Source of the DNA: Hysterangium stoloniferum
Taxonomy: Eukaryota > Basidiomycota > Agaricomycetes > Hysterangiales > Hysterangiaceae
Length of the DNA: 64,000 nucleotides
Direction of reading: 5' to 3'
Assembly (NCBI GenBank): GCA_015178975.1
Contig: WHVD01000002.1
Span: forward strand, 868,001 to 932,000
Shown piece after piece: positions 33,188 through 44,409 of this stretch. A model generated the notes under the pieces. It was given only the letters and a program-made list of their open reading frames with translations, was not told where the DNA came from and did no database searches. The stretch's first letter is position 1. Each line of letters starts with the position of its first letter. The position numbers were made by a program, and so were the translations under genes.

Positions 33188-34787
33188 CAGTAGGCAACAA
33201 AACCCTTACAATGTTTTGTACTTTTTGAAAGACATGGCTATTCCTCCAGCAATAAATTCTGTAAAATGCTGAAAATATTATGTAAGATACTTCAACATCA
33301 CACCTTCCAGAAATGCACAGCCACAAGGCACCACATCCTTATTTGGTAAGTCCACATCACACACAAACCAATAGCTCATTGTAAGGGTTTTGTTGCACAC
33401 ATTTTTAAAGTTCAAAATGGGTCCTAGTCACATGACTTTGTTTATAAAGTTCAACAAAGTCATGTGACCACTCTTCCTCAATGTATATAAGATGAAACCA
33501 ACCAGTTGGAATCCTACAATTACCCTACTCACAATGAAAAAGCTCTCCTCCAGCCAAATCCAACATGTTCTTACTCTACTTGACTCTGGCATTTCTGGAG
33601 CTCAAATATGTTACCAAACTCATCTCAGCAGTACCACCATCAGTTGTATTCACTCTGAGCATTGCCCTGACCTCCCCAAATGCTCTGGTGGCCATCCTAC
33701 AAAGCTTACCACAGCCAATATTGCCTATGCTAGAAGAATAATTTGTATGGGGAAGGTTGATAATGCCACACAGGCAACCAAGAAACTTATAGACATCATC
33801 AACACTCCTATTACTTCACAAAAAGTGTGTTGCCACCTCAAAACCATAGGCATGAGGGCTGTGGTAAAGAAAAAAAGGCCACTTCTCAAACCTCATCATC
33901 GGAAATCTCAATTGGAGTTTGCAGAAAGGCATTTGGAATGGACCTGGAGGACTGGAAGAGGGTCATATGGTCTGATGAGACTAAGGTTAATAGGCTGAAA
34001 TCAGATAGAAGGAAATATGTGTGGAAAAATATGGGTGAGGGGTTAAATGATAGATTAGTAGAGGGAACAGTCAAGTTTGGAGGAGGAAACCTGATGATGT
34101 GGGGATGCGTGGGCTGGGATGGGTTGGGTTTGCAACCAAAATTGACGGGAGGATGGATGCTGAGCTTTATGTGGAGATCCTGGATAATGAACTCCAGCAA
34201 ACCCTCGAATATTACAACAAAACAGTGGCTGACATTGTGTTTCAATAAGACAATGACCCCAAACACACCAGCAAAAAGGCCCAGAAATGGTTCACTGACC
34301 ATGATGTTACAGTCCTCAAGTGGTCTGCACAATCTCCTGACATGAATCCTATTCAACATCTGTGGAATCATGTCAAAAAGAAGCTGGGAGAGTATGAACA
34401 GCCTGCAAATAGTGTTCATGAACTGTGGGAGAGGATGCAGAAGGTGTGGGAAGAGATTCTAAAGGAGGAGTGTCAGAAGCTTATTGAGAGTATGCCTAGA
34501 AGACTTGCAGTAGTGATTAGAGCAAAGGGGGGCCATACTAAATACTAATTTCTTGTAATAATAGTCTCAAAATAGTGTGCAACAAAACCCTTACAATGAG
34601 CTATTGGTTTGTGTGTGATGTGGACTTACCAAATAAGGACATGGTGCCTTGTGGCTGTGCATTTCTGGAAGGTATGATGTTGAAGTATAGTACATAATAT
34701 TTTCAGCAATTTTCAGAATTTATTTCTGGAGGAATAGCCATGTCTTTCAAAAAGTACAAAACATTGTAAGGGTTTTGTTGCCTACTG
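33188..34787 (+). mobile_element. Tc1-like DNA transposon 3
   Basis: 1600 bp between TA dinucleotides (33186-33187, 34788-34789), starting CAGTAGGCAACAAAACCC. Terminal repeats of about 220 bp whose inner ends repeat the tip exactly in inverted form (CATTGTAAGGGTTTTGTTGC near 33385 and its mate near 34575). It encodes one plus-strand transposase. Confidence 0.96.
33534..34548 (+). pseudogene. Tc1-type transposase of element 3, catalytic Glu replaced
   Basis: Start MKKLSSSQIQHVLTLLDSG at 33534, with a helix-turn-helix, GGHPTKL linker and AVVKKKRPLL, open to about 33998; then SDETKVNR, KFGGGNLMMWGC and the end MPRRLAVVIRAKGGHTKY at 34548. The region 33890-33960 changes frame, another frame change lies near 34140, and an in-frame stop sits just before the DNDPKHT motif (about 34247). 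The expected Glu of NPIEHLW is Gln (NPIQHLW, about 34350), so the DD34E triad is lost even apart from the stop. It is an inactive copy. Confidence 0.92.
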
Positions 34788-34869
34788 TATGTAGCTGCCA
34801 GTAACAAAGCAAAATATTATATTTTGGTCTCTACATATTTAATCCCAGTCTTTGAACTAAGGAAGCACT

Positions 34870-36560
34870 TGAACTTTTTATTTTTATTTATTGTATTTTA
34901 TTTTTATTTTTCCAATTTTCTTTTATTTTGAAGCATTTTACTTTCATTTACTGTATTTTATTTTGATTCAAACAGCAGTGGGAGCAGGATGGAGAGAGAG
35001 GGAAAGAGTACATGCACTTCCTGGAGGAAAGAGAAAGGAGCCTGATCAGAGCAGGATGGAGAGAGAAGGAACAGGTACATGCACTGCTGTCTGGAGGAAA
35101 GAGGAGGCCGATCAAAGCAGGATGAAGAGAGAAGGAAAGGGGACATGCACCTCTGGAGGAAAGAGAGAGGCTGAAGGGAGACGAAGGGGGACATGCACAC
35201 CCTGGAGGAGAGAGCAGGCTGATCAGAGGAGGAAGAAGAGAAAGGAAAGGGGACACGCACATCCTGGAGGACAGAGAGGAAGTCAATCAGAGGAGGATGA
35301 AGAGAAAGGAAAGGGGATATGCACATCCTGGAGGAAAGAGAGAGGAGACTGATCAGAAGGGGACAAAGAGGAGGAATGGGTACATGCACATCCTGGAGGA
35401 AAGAGGAGGTCAATCAAGGGGATGAAGAGTGGAGGAAAGTGTAACACACGACCTAGAGGAAAGAGAGAGGAAGCCAATCAGAGCAGGAAGGCCAATCAGA
35501 GCAGGATGGACAGAGCAGGAAATGGTACACACACCAACTGGAGGAAAGAGAAAGGAGGTTGATCAGAGACAAAGAGAGAAGGAAACGGTGCACACCAACT
35601 GGATGTTTTAAAAGGGAAACTGTTAGAACAGAAAGTTGCATTAGAAAGGAAAGTGTTCAGGGAAAGGAAAGTGTTCAGGGAATGGAAAGTGTTCAGGGAA
35701 TGGAAAGTGTTCAGGGAATGGAAAGTGTTCAGGGAATGGAAAGTGTTCAGGGAATGGAAAGTGTTATAAAGGAAACATTGTTACAAAGGAAACATTGTTA
35801 CAAAGGAAACACCCATTACAATGGAAGGAAACAATGGACACAAAGAAAACACTGGTTCCAAAGAAGATACCAGTGCCAAAGGAAGGATACAATGGTTACA
35901 AAAGAAATCAACAGTTACAAAGGAATCAATGGTTACAAAAGAAATCAATGGTTACAAAAGAAATCAACAGTTACAAAGGAAATCAACAGTTACAAAGGAA
36001 ATCAACAGTTACAAAAGGAATCAACGGTTACAAAGGAATCAATGGTCACAAAGAAATCAACAGGTACAAGAGAAATCAACAGTTACAAAAGAAATCAACG
36101 GTTACAAAAGAAATCAACGGTTACAAAGGAATCAAAGGTTACAAAGGAATCAATGGTTACAAAGAAATGAACGGTTACAAAGGAATCAAAGGTTACAAAG
36201 GAATCAACGGTTACAAAAGGAAAAATAGTTCCAAAGGGAACAATATACAAAAGATTGAAGGGTTACAAAAGGAAACATAGTCACAAATGGAACAAAGGTT
36301 ACTAAAGGAAGAACAGTTCCAATGGTTGAATTGACTGTCAACTGCAAGTAATTACTGTGGTCACCTGATTTATTTATTTTATTTCATTTTGATTTATTGT
36401 ATTTTATTTTGATTTATTGTATTTTATTTTGATTTACTGTATTTTGTTTTGATTTACTGTATTTTATTTTGATTTATTTTATTTTATTTTGATTTATTAT
36501 ATTGTTTTTTGGATTTATTGGATTTTATTTTCAATTCTTGCTTGTTCTCCTTGATGGATC
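34870..36560 (+). repeat. Compound minisatellite, array 1
   Basis: Four arrays follow one another: a degenerate unit of about 60-65 bp with GCAGGATG-AGAGA, GGACATGCAC and CTGGAGGAAAGAG (34975-35600); the 18-bp unit GTGTTCAGGGAATGGAAA (about 35655-35770, seven copies); a roughly 19-bp unit GTTACAAAGGAAATCAACA (35775-36290); then, after a unique block GGTTGAATTGACTGTCAACT, an AT-rich roughly 20-bp unit TGTATTTTATTTTGATTTAC (36365-36540). Long open frames here (up to 203 codons) are a by-product of the repeats and not genes. Confidence 0.93.
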
Positions 36561-36569
36561 ATATTTCTT

Positions 36570-37560
36570 TTTGAATGGAAAATCTTCAAAGAACAGAAAT
36601 TCTGTTAAAAAGAAAACCATTTAAAGAACAGAAACAATGTTCACAATGTTCACAAAGAGAAACAACAGTGACAAAAGGAACCAACAGTTACAAAAGGAAC
36701 CAACAGTTACAAAAGGAACCAACAGTTATAAAAGGAACCAACAGTTACAAAAGGACTAACAGTTACACAAAAGGAATAATAGTGTTAAGTGCTGTGTCGG
36801 GAACTTATTCCGGAACTATTGGAAAGTCACCGGAAAGTCGGGAACTATTGGATAGGGTCAGGATGTTGGCTTCAGCTTATGTGCCGCGCCTCTACGCAAA
36901 CGCTCAAAGTCCTTAATTTCAGAGGTGAGGCTTACAATGGAAGATACGGATATTCAGAGTTCCGAAGAGTTCCGAATATCAAGCGTACAGAAAGACGGGA
37001 GGAGGAATAACAAACTAAGTCGATATCAGATCTAAGGTAAAATACAAATTCGTGGAAACTAATACAAGTCTTCTCGTTATTGTACTACAAACTAAGACCA
37101 TAATAAGACGGAAATGGAAGTGTTCTTAAAATGGAAATACAATAAGACATATTAGGAAGACAATATTCCGAAACGGGAATATAACAACAAACGAGTGAAT
37201 ACTTGTCAACAGACAAATTACCAAATGTGGAACAAGGGAAGAATGCGGATGATACAGTAACTATTATGTTCCATAGTCGGAGATCGGAGGTTGGAAATCG
37301 GAGGTCAGAAGTCGGATATTGAAACATTCGGGAACGGGTTGTAACAAATAGTTGCAAAAGGAAGAACAGTTCCAATGGTTGAATTGACTGTCAACTGCAA
37401 GTAATTACTGTGGTCACCTGATCTATTTAATTAGGTATTTTATTTTGATTTACTGTATTGTATTTGATTTATTGTATTTTATTTTGATTTATTGTATTTT
37501 ATTTTGACTCATTGTATTTTAATTTATTGTACTTTATTTCAATTTATTCTCTGATTTTAT
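36570..37560 (+). repeat. Compound minisatellite, array 2 (interrupted by a solo LTR)
   Basis: Short copy of the same design: GTTACAAAAGGAACCAACA units (36660-36780), then, after the LTR, GAAGAACAGTTCCAATGGTT, GACTGTCAACTGCAAGTAAT and the TATTTTGATTTATTGTA units (37440-37550). The order is identical to array 1. Confidence 0.9.
36783..37346 (-). mobile_element. Solo LTR, family B, inside array 2
   Basis: TGTTAAGTGCTGTG to GGTTGTAACA, flanked by a perfect AATAG duplication (36778-36782, 37347-37351). Fossil of a Ty3/gypsy insertion. Confidence 0.95.
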
Positions 37561-37604
37561 TGTGATTTTCCTGGAAATCCTACTAGACCTCCCAGGGATA
37601 TGTA

Positions 37605-37925
37605 ATCCTTCTCCAGGCACTGGCTTTGAAATGCCTCCGTGAAGGGCATGGGAAGTGCGTATGCAAGGGGCATGGGAAATATCTGCACGTAGGGCATGGA
37701 AAATGAGTCATGGGAAATCTGTTGGTGAGAGGCATGGAAAATTCTTCTGTGCCACTGGAAATGCTCCCGCACATGTCTAAAGTAATTCTGCACAGGTGAA
37801 AATGCTCCCATGTGTGCATAACATAATTCCATGCAGGTGAAAATGCCCCTGCGGCATGCCAAATATTCCTGCGATCGCATAATTGCTTCTGTGGTGGCTG
37901 AAATGCCTCTGTGCTGATATAAGAT
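37605..37925. repeat. Degenerate tandem repeat, about 33-36-bp unit
   Basis: Loose units with GGGCATGGGAAAT, GGCATGGAAAAT, GGTGAAAATGC repeat across about 300 bases. All three minus-strand frames are partly open as a result (up to 124 codons, Pro/His/Phe-rich), which I do not take for a gene. Confidence 0.65.
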
Positions 37926-38094
37926 GGGCACCTGCCAGTGCTAAATTTCTAAAAAAGGCAACATGGACCCACAACCCACCAAGCAAAATTCATATATATG
38001 GATGACAAGCCTGGGAACCTGCTACGCTGCAGGGCAGTCACTTCGTGACCTGCCCCACTGTCACTGCAGGCTCCAGCTTGTTGGGGGGTGAAGC

Positions 38095-39323
38095 TGTTAC
38101 GACCCATTCCCAGATGTTTCAATATCTGACTTCTGAGCTCTGACTACGGAACATCATAGTTACCGTATCTTCCGCATTCTTCCCTTGTTCCGCATTTGGT
38201 AATTTGTCCATTGACAAGTATTCACTCATTTGTTTATTATATTCCCATTTCGGAATATTGTCTCCCTGATATGTCTTATTGTATTTCCGTTTCCATCTTA
38301 TTATGGTCTTAGTTTGTAGTACAATAACGAGAAGACTTATATTAGTTTCTGCGAATTTGTACTTTACCTTAGATCTGATATCGACTTAGTTTCTTATTCC
38401 TTCTCCCATCTTTCTGTACGCTTGATATTCGGAACTCTTCGGAACTCTGAATATCCATATCTTCCATCGTAAGTGTTACAACTGTGTCGCGACCCTTCGC
38501 ACACCAACAGTCCCCGATGGTATATCATCATATTTGTCTGTCTTCAATCAAGACGATATCTCGGAAGCCATCGGTTCCCCGATGCTGACATATGCCCTTC
38601 TGGTCATTCAAACCCGACTACGCCTTTTCTGTCTGGTTATGCTTTGATACGTCCCCTTTCATTATGTTGATCCGTTCTATCCTATGTTTCATATATGTCT
38701 ATCTATATTTGTAGTCCTCGAACTATTTCCTTTTATCGTAATTCCGCTCTTGGTTATCATCGGCCTCTGAACTAATCATAAACTTCCCGTTCCTAGTCAA
38801 GCTTATTGTTAATACCGTTTTCCACCCTTCTCCCCATTAGTACTTTCTAGACGCCTGTCACTTGTATATGAACCCACTGTAGTTGTAGTTACTAGGCAAT
38901 CAGAATATCGACTCAGAATACCCTCATACGTCTGTAACAGTCTCATACTAAGAATCCCCCCATCCGCCTTCACGTGCGCTCGCCCACTCCCGGCCCCAAC
39001 CCCTTGGCCAGACACTCGACTTGTCCTTCAGTTCCAATCGGTATCTCGCCGAAAGGAACTCTTTAGGATTAGTCTTCGCCAGTCTGAAATCTAAGGACAC
39101 CTACAGATATTTGTGAGGGCACAGCACATAAGCTGAAGCCAAGTCCTTCAGATCAGTCCCCGTTGGCCACTGACATTAGTCAGTTTCCAGTTCTTAACAG
39201 TAAGTCTTACTTCTGAAATTAAGGACTTTGAGCGTTTGCGTCGAGGCGCAGCACATAAGCTGAAGCTGACGTCCTGACCCTATCCAATAGTTCCAGAATA
39301 AGTTCCCAACATGGCACTTAACA
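38095..39323 (+). mobile_element. Solo LTR, family B, interrupted by LTR D
   Basis: TGTTACGACCCATTCC to ATGGCACTTAACA, orientation opposite to the copies at 7.9 and 36.8 kb. Perfect target duplication GAAGC (38090-38094, 39324-39328). A complete family D LTR lies inside at 38474-39199, so B arrived before D. Confidence 0.95.
38474..39199 (+). mobile_element. Solo LTR, family D (best-preserved copy)
   Basis: 726 bp, TGTTACAACTGTGTCGCGAC to CAGTTCTTAACA, flanked by a perfect GTAAG duplication (38469-38473, 39200-39204). It serves as the reference for the copies at 9.97 kb and 63.8 kb. It is CpG-richer than the 9.97-kb copy, fitting a younger age. Confidence 0.95.
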
Positions 39324-39473
39324 GAAGCCCCCCAAACCCTCCCACCCCCACAACTCTTAAGTATTTCTGAGGCCCATTGTTTTAAAAGGGAAATTGTTAG
39401 AATGGAAAGTCATGTTAGAACAGAAAGTCGCATTAGAATGGAAAGTGTTCAGGGAACGGAAAGTGTTATAAAG

Positions 39474-40080
39474 TGTTACGACCCGTTCCCGGATGTTTCA
39501 ATATCCAACTTCTGATCTCCCACTCCCGACTTCCGATCTCCCACTCCCGACTTCCAATCCCTGACTTCCGACTTTCGACCTCCAACTACGGAACATCATA
39601 GTTACCGTATCATCCGCATTCTTCCCTTGTTCCGCATTTGGTAATTTGTCTGTTGACAAGTATTCACTCGTTTTGTTTGTTATATTCCCGTTACGGAATA
39701 TTGTCTTCCTAATATGTCTTATTGTATTTCCGTTTTAAGAACACTTCCGTTTCCGTCTTATTATGGTCTTAGTTTGTAGTACAATAATGAGCAGACTTAT
39801 ATTAGTTTCCACGAATTTGTACTTTACCTTAGATCTGATATCGACTTAGTTTCTTATTCCTTCTCCCGTCTTTCTGTACGCTCGATATTCGGAACTCTTC
39901 AGAACTCTGAATATCCGTATCTTCCATCATAAGTCTCACCTCTGAAATTAAGGACATTGAGCGTTTGCGTAGAGGCGCAGCACATAAGCTGAAGCCGACG
40001 TCCTGACCCTATCTAGTAGTTTCCGACTTCCGGTGACTTCCCGATAGTTCCGGAATAAGTTCCCGACACGGCACTTAACA
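39474..40080 (+). mobile_element. Solo LTR, family B, inside array 3
   Basis: TGTTACGACCCGTTCCCGG to ACGGCACTTAACA, with a perfect TAAAG duplication (39469-39473, 40081-40085). Slightly longer (607 bp) because a CTCCCGACTTCCGATC-type motif near the start is repeated. Confidence 0.95.
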
Positions 40081-40563
40081 TAAAGGAAAGTCACCTTAGA
40101 AAGGAAAGTCATGTTAGAAAGGAAAGTCACATTATAATGGAAAGTCACATTGGAACGGAAAGTCATGTTAGAATGGAAAGTCATGTTAGAATGGAAAGTC
40201 ACGTTAGAGTGGAAAATGTTCAGGGAACGGAAAGTGTTATAAAGGAAACAATTGTGACAAAGGAAACACCCATTACAAAGGAAACACCAATTACAAAGGA
40301 AACACCAATTACAAAGGAAACACCCTTTACAAAGGAAGGAAACACCCATTACAAAGAAAGGAAACAATGGTTACAAAGAAGATACCAGTTACAAAGGAAG
40401 GATACAGCAGTTACAAAAGAAATCAACAGTTACAAAAGAAATCAACGGTTACAAAAGAAATCAGTGGTTACAAAAGAAATCAACAGTTACAAAAGGAATC
40501 AATGGTTACCAAAGGAATCAAAGGTTACAAAGGAATCAACAGTTACAAAGGAATCAATGGTTA

Positions 40564-41267
40564 TGTTACGACCAGAAATCCTGCCAGACTCCAGGCAGTA
40601 ACTTATACGCACCAGCACCCTGTATGCACCAATTGTCAATTTACCGGAATGCCTCCATCCGTCAGACCTGTCCATGCTCAACCTCCATTACTTCATGTAT
40701 CAGTCACGGGAATACCTGCCGGACTCCACTCCTGACTATCTCTGACCCTGTCCCATGTACCAGTCACCAGACTTCTCTCAGAATACCTGTCAGCTCTCTA
40801 ACTGAGCCCTGTTCCCGTGGACTCCACTCCGCTCCATTCCGTTCCTAACACCAAATCTGGTGTTTACTTATCTCATTTTATGTTTGCTAGTTTCATTTTC
40901 ATTATTACTGGATTTGGTATGTTATTCATTCCACAGTCTATATAGTCTGGCAGATGTTGTACAGTCAGAAAATCAGCTTAGATTCTCCCCAGTAATCTCA
41001 GTCTATTTTCCTCTCTAATCTCCTCTTTGAAACACACCGCTCTTACTCATCAGAGCCCACGGGCTCTGACTCATCTATCTCTCGACCTCTGACTTGACCC
41101 TCGACCTCCGACATATCACCTACTCCCCGGACTCCCTGGGATTCCCATCTGCCTGTTTGAAATTGGACAAGATGATCTCACGAGGGCACAGCCTATAAGC
41201 TGAAGCCATGTCCTACCAGAACATCCACGGGTTCCCCAGAACCCTCCATTAAGCTCCATTCTTAACA
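40564..41267 (+). mobile_element. Solo LTR, family A, inside array 3
   Basis: TGTTACGACCAGAAATCC to CCATTCTTAACA, flanked by GTTA on both sides (40560-40563, 41268-41271). It has the TATA box CTATATAGTC and then CAGTCAGAAAATC about 34 bases on, the proposed RNA start of this family. Confidence 0.92.
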
Positions 41268-41600
41268 GTTACAAAGGAAACAACAGTTACAAAGGAGACA
41301 ATGGTTACAAAGGAGACAACAGTTACAAAAGGAAACAACAGTTACAAAAGAAAGAACAGTTCCAATGGTTGAATTGACTGTCAACTGCAAGTAATTACTG
41401 TGCTCATCTGATTTATTTATTTTGATTTAATGTATTTTTGATTTACTGTTCCTCGTTGCTACGCTCATCACTCGCGAGATGGGTATCGGGTGATCCTTCG
41501 CGAAGTTGGACGATGCTTTTCGAGAGCGGACTGCGGCTTGGTTGGCCCTTGCGGATTTACGGGCTGAAGTGAGAACGGGAGCGGCTGGGGGATACGCCGG

Positions 41601-42107
41601 GTGTACGCGGTGCGAGGCGAGAGTGAGAAGCTGGATGGTGCGTTCAGGTTTTTAAAGAATGGTGTAGAGCGGGTATCGGTGGTGAAGGATGATGTGTGGC
41701 TTGCAGGAAGTGAGGACTCCATGAATGAAGATGATATTCCAGGGGTTTCTTCGAATTGGATACGTCCCGTCCGTCGCCTACAGAATGGCCTTTCCTACAC
41801 TCTCACTACTATAGACGTAATATTTGTCGTCGTTATCGCTTCAACTCTCGCTCTCTGGTTCATCCAGCGCGCCGCCGCCAGTGTAGGCAGAGCGACGGAC
41901 ATCCGCCTGAAGTCGGGTCTCGCAGCGGCCGATCGAGTGTTCACAGCCGTCAATAGTCGCGGTGAGATAATGGAGGAGCCTCTCGCTACACGTTTGCATC
42001 AAGTTCAATCACAAAGTTATGGTCATTGTAAAAAAAAAACGTCATTAAAAAAAAACGTCATGTACCTGAATATGTTCCGGGACCCTAGCTTGATGCACCC
42101 TTGCTAG
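41601..42107 (+). CDS. Putative single-span membrane protein (unrecognised)
   Basis: A 168-codon frame. Residues around 65-87 (TTIDVIFVVVIASTLALWFI) form a plausible membrane helix followed by basic and small residues (QRAAASVGRATDIRLKSGLAAADRV). Third positions in the span favour C, as in fungal genes, and the region is GC-richer than the repeats around it. The last residues after SYGHCKKKTS run into an A-rich stretch and are doubtful, so the true end, or an intron, may lie near 42000. The N-terminus may also be wrong: a splice into the frame near 41743 is possible. No family recognised. Confidence 0.4.
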   Translation: MYAVRGESEKLDGAFRFLKNGVERVSVVKDDVWLAGSEDSMNEDDIPGVSSNWIRPVRRLQNGLSYTLTTIDVIFVVVIASTLALWFIQRAAASVGRATDIRLKSGLAAADRVFTAVNSRGEIMEEPLATRLHQVQSQSYGHCKKKTSLKKNVMYLNMFRDPSLMHPC

Positions 42108-43420
42108 AGACAGACGCGTCATACATGGACTCGGGCGATGTTTGTGGCCCATATGGAAGAGGGATTGTGTTAGATAGAAGAGACGAGGGTGTCCGACGTG
42201 GTAATGAAGAGTCGGAATGGGAGGATAGTTGGACACGCGCAGAACGATGGCTAGCATGTGGGCTCGACAGGAGGGTAGATTGCAGATGACAAAGATGGAG
42301 GGTCCCCACAGCGGCAGTTTCCTCTTTGCTCTCTGTCAGACAGTGTCTTCGTCTCCCGCTATTATGTATGTCCCAATTGAATCTGAGCGCAGAGACATAG
42401 ATACCCGCCAATTTTGTTGAGCACGTGCACGAGACTACGACCGGGGTTTGCAGGGCGACTTTGCTTGCTAGGCGGCGTATTCGTTCATGGTGTTTCGAAC
42501 CCACCCAGATTCTTCCTGTTCCCGTGAACGGAGTGGCGATCAGACATATGAGGGACTGAGAAACACTTGTGAGATGTGCAAAATATGGCAGACTATCGGG
42601 ACGGATGTGATCTGGGGTATCAGAACAACTCCGCCATTTGAGGATTCGATGTGCATTCTCAGGGGGGCCACAACACTCTGCGGGAATATTTTGGTGTGCA
42701 GCAGAATATTACATATCCTCAACAAGAGCCACGATAGCGACAGCCGTGCTTGCTGAATTCCATAACAATATATGTCTGTGTAGCTACAATTCTACCTGAA
42801 TCCTATCATTATTATTCTTTTGATTTCTGGAGATTTTACAGTAACCAGTACATTGCTTACCTTCGAACAAATGAAGATTAGTGTTCCCCCACACAGGCGG
42901 TTGGATGCTGGATGAGACTTGAGGCTCTCGTTTGAAGGGAAACAATAAGGCTGTCAATCTGCAGAGCCAGTAGGCTTTGGTTAACACGAGGAGGGACCAT
43001 TTTTGTTCAAAAGTTCCAAAGTGATATACATAGTGGTGTCCAAATTGCACCTGGTATCCTTGTTTTAGCTCTCATTTTTTAGCCGAGTTCATAGACTTCG
43101 CTACAGTTCCTGCGTGACGTTCGGCAAGGAAAGGAATCTATTGCGTCGCTACTCCTCTTTCATACAACCTGCCAGGGGATCAGGCCGTGCTCAAGCCAAA
43201 GAACGAATGAGCCAGAGGTCCAGGGGACTGAGAGGTTGAGTGCTGGGAACAGTCCAAGGAAGTGCAGCAAGGTTGAGGACGCGTTAATTGGAGGAGCCAA
43301 TGTAGAATAGGTAAGCCTCATTGCCAGAACCCCTGAGGTCAATTGTCGGTTGGGGGGAATGCAGGAGTGGGATGTGGCCATGGGACCTTGAAGTCGGAAT
43401 GTTGCTGTACATGTAAACTA
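42108..43420. other. 1.3-kb GC-rich stretch without a recognised gene
   Basis: Several 60-139 codon frames exist on both strands (for example 42504-42085 minus, Ser/His-rich), but none shows a domain. The base composition is closer to that of genes than in the AT-rich spacers, so an intron-rich host gene could be hidden. Confidence 0.35.
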
Positions 43421-43424
43421 GGAA

Positions 43425-43865
43425 GGGGGCACCGGGGAGTTGAGTGTGAGGAGCAGGGGCTCAATGCCAAGTATAGTAAGGATGAATTTTAGCGCACAGT
43501 CAGAGCCTGTCATGAGGCGGATTAGTAAGTAAGTCCAGCGTCGGTTGGAGGAGCAGTTGTTCGACGCCACGTGTAGTAGAGATAAATTGCATTGGTCAAT
43601 CGAAGGCTGTCAAGGATAAGTCATTATTATGTCCAGCGTCGGCTTTCAGGAGCAGCGGCTCGATGCTCATCGTCGCAGTGATGGGTTTAAGCGGCCAATC
43701 GAAGACTGTCAAGGTACAATTGTGTCCAGCGTGGCATTGGAGGAACAGTGACTCGGTGCCAATCGTAGTAGTAATGAATTTGAGTCGACTAATGAAGACT
43801 GTGAAGGGACAAAGCAGTGTGTCCAGGATTGTGTTTGAGGGGAAGCAGCTCGGAGTCATGAATTT
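43425..43865 (+). repeat. Degenerate tandem repeat, unit about 90-105 bp
   Basis: Four to five units share the order GTCCAGCGT, AGGAGCAG, CTCGATGC, GTAGTA-GATGAATTT, CAATCGAAGACTGTCAAGG. Starts are near 43435, 43535, 43632, 43718 and 43818. Units differ by about a quarter or more of their bases. A frame at 43663-44124 runs through the repeat into an acidic tail (CDLDETVGDWDNDKLIESVL). Confidence 0.75.
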
Positions 43866-44124
43866 CAGCGAGCGAGTACTCGATAGGCATGGGATACACA
43901 ATTGGATGGAGGGGCCGAGCCCAAGATATAGTGATACCACGTGCGATTTAGATGAGACTGTTGGTGATTGGGATAACGACAAATTGATAGAATCTGTATT
44001 ACATGATGTGGACATTGCTAATAATTTTGAAGATGCAATTGATGGCATGACCAAAGAATCAAATGGGGATAGACGGTCTCTTCAGGCGAGGTTGGCGCGG
44101 AAGGGCATCATGCGCCAGACATGA
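43663..44124 (+). CDS. Hypothetical 153-codon frame partly made of the tandem repeat
   Basis: The first 65 residues come from the repeat (QSKTVKVQL, LMKTVKGQSSV). The rest, VMNFSERVLDRHGIHNWMEG and VGDWDNDKLIESVLHDVDIANNFEDAIDGM, has an acidic, protein-like composition. No domain recognised. It could be a real small gene or an exon. Confidence 0.3.
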   Translation: MLIVAVMGLSGQSKTVKVQLCPAWHWRNSDSVPIVVVMNLSRLMKTVKGQSSVSRIVFEGKQLGVMNFSERVLDRHGIHNWMEGPSPRYSDTTCDLDETVGDWDNDKLIESVLHDVDIANNFEDAIDGMTKESNGDRRSLQARLARKGIMRQT

Positions 44125-44409
44125 GAGTCTGCGTTTGATATGTCCTGCACGATTTCCCCACGCATTCTCAGGGAACTCGAGCCTACCTGAATGGGAAAGT
44201 GTTCACCGTCGGTAGCCAGGGTGGGAGAAGGTTGGCGGGAACGTGAGATAGCAATGCGAAAAATGAACTAACTCGAACGCCCCGAAGACTATCGAGGGCG
44301 AATTGAGACAAGACGAGATGAAGGGAAAGGGCGGAGTGAGAAGTGACACATCACGACATCAAAAGGGAAACACAAAGTGGCTTTGTCTGTCATGTCACGT
44401 GCCTCCATC

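Larger units (their letters stand above)
39350..41455 (+). repeat. Compound minisatellite, array 3 (interrupted by two solo LTRs)
   Basis: GGAAAGTCATGTTAGAAT units (39395-39470, 40082-40215), GTGTTCAGGGAACGGAAA, then GGAAACACCCATTACAAA and GTTACAAAGGAATCAAC units (40255-40560 and 41268-41350), then GAAGAACAGTTCCAATGGTT, GACTGTCAACTGCAAGTAAT and AT-rich units to about 41450. Same module order as arrays 1 and 2. Solo LTRs sit at 39474-40080 and 40564-41267. Confidence 0.92.

Noticed and set aside
34891-36280. Several frames of 112-203 codons rich in Lys, Gln, Glu and Ser
   Set aside because: They arise from the minisatellites; the same DNA is open in all frames and no domain is present.
37557-37986. 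Pro/His/Phe-rich frames on the minus strand
   Set aside because: Result of the degenerate 33-36-bp repeat; no motif and frames end arbitrarily.
40137-40735. Frames of 122-154 codons in array 3
   Set aside because: Same repeat by-product as at 35-36 kb, running into a solo LTR.
41468-41722. 84-codon Ser/Pro-rich minus-strand frame
   Set aside because: Plausible composition, but it closes at once upstream and overlaps the plus-strand frame with a membrane span, which I prefer.
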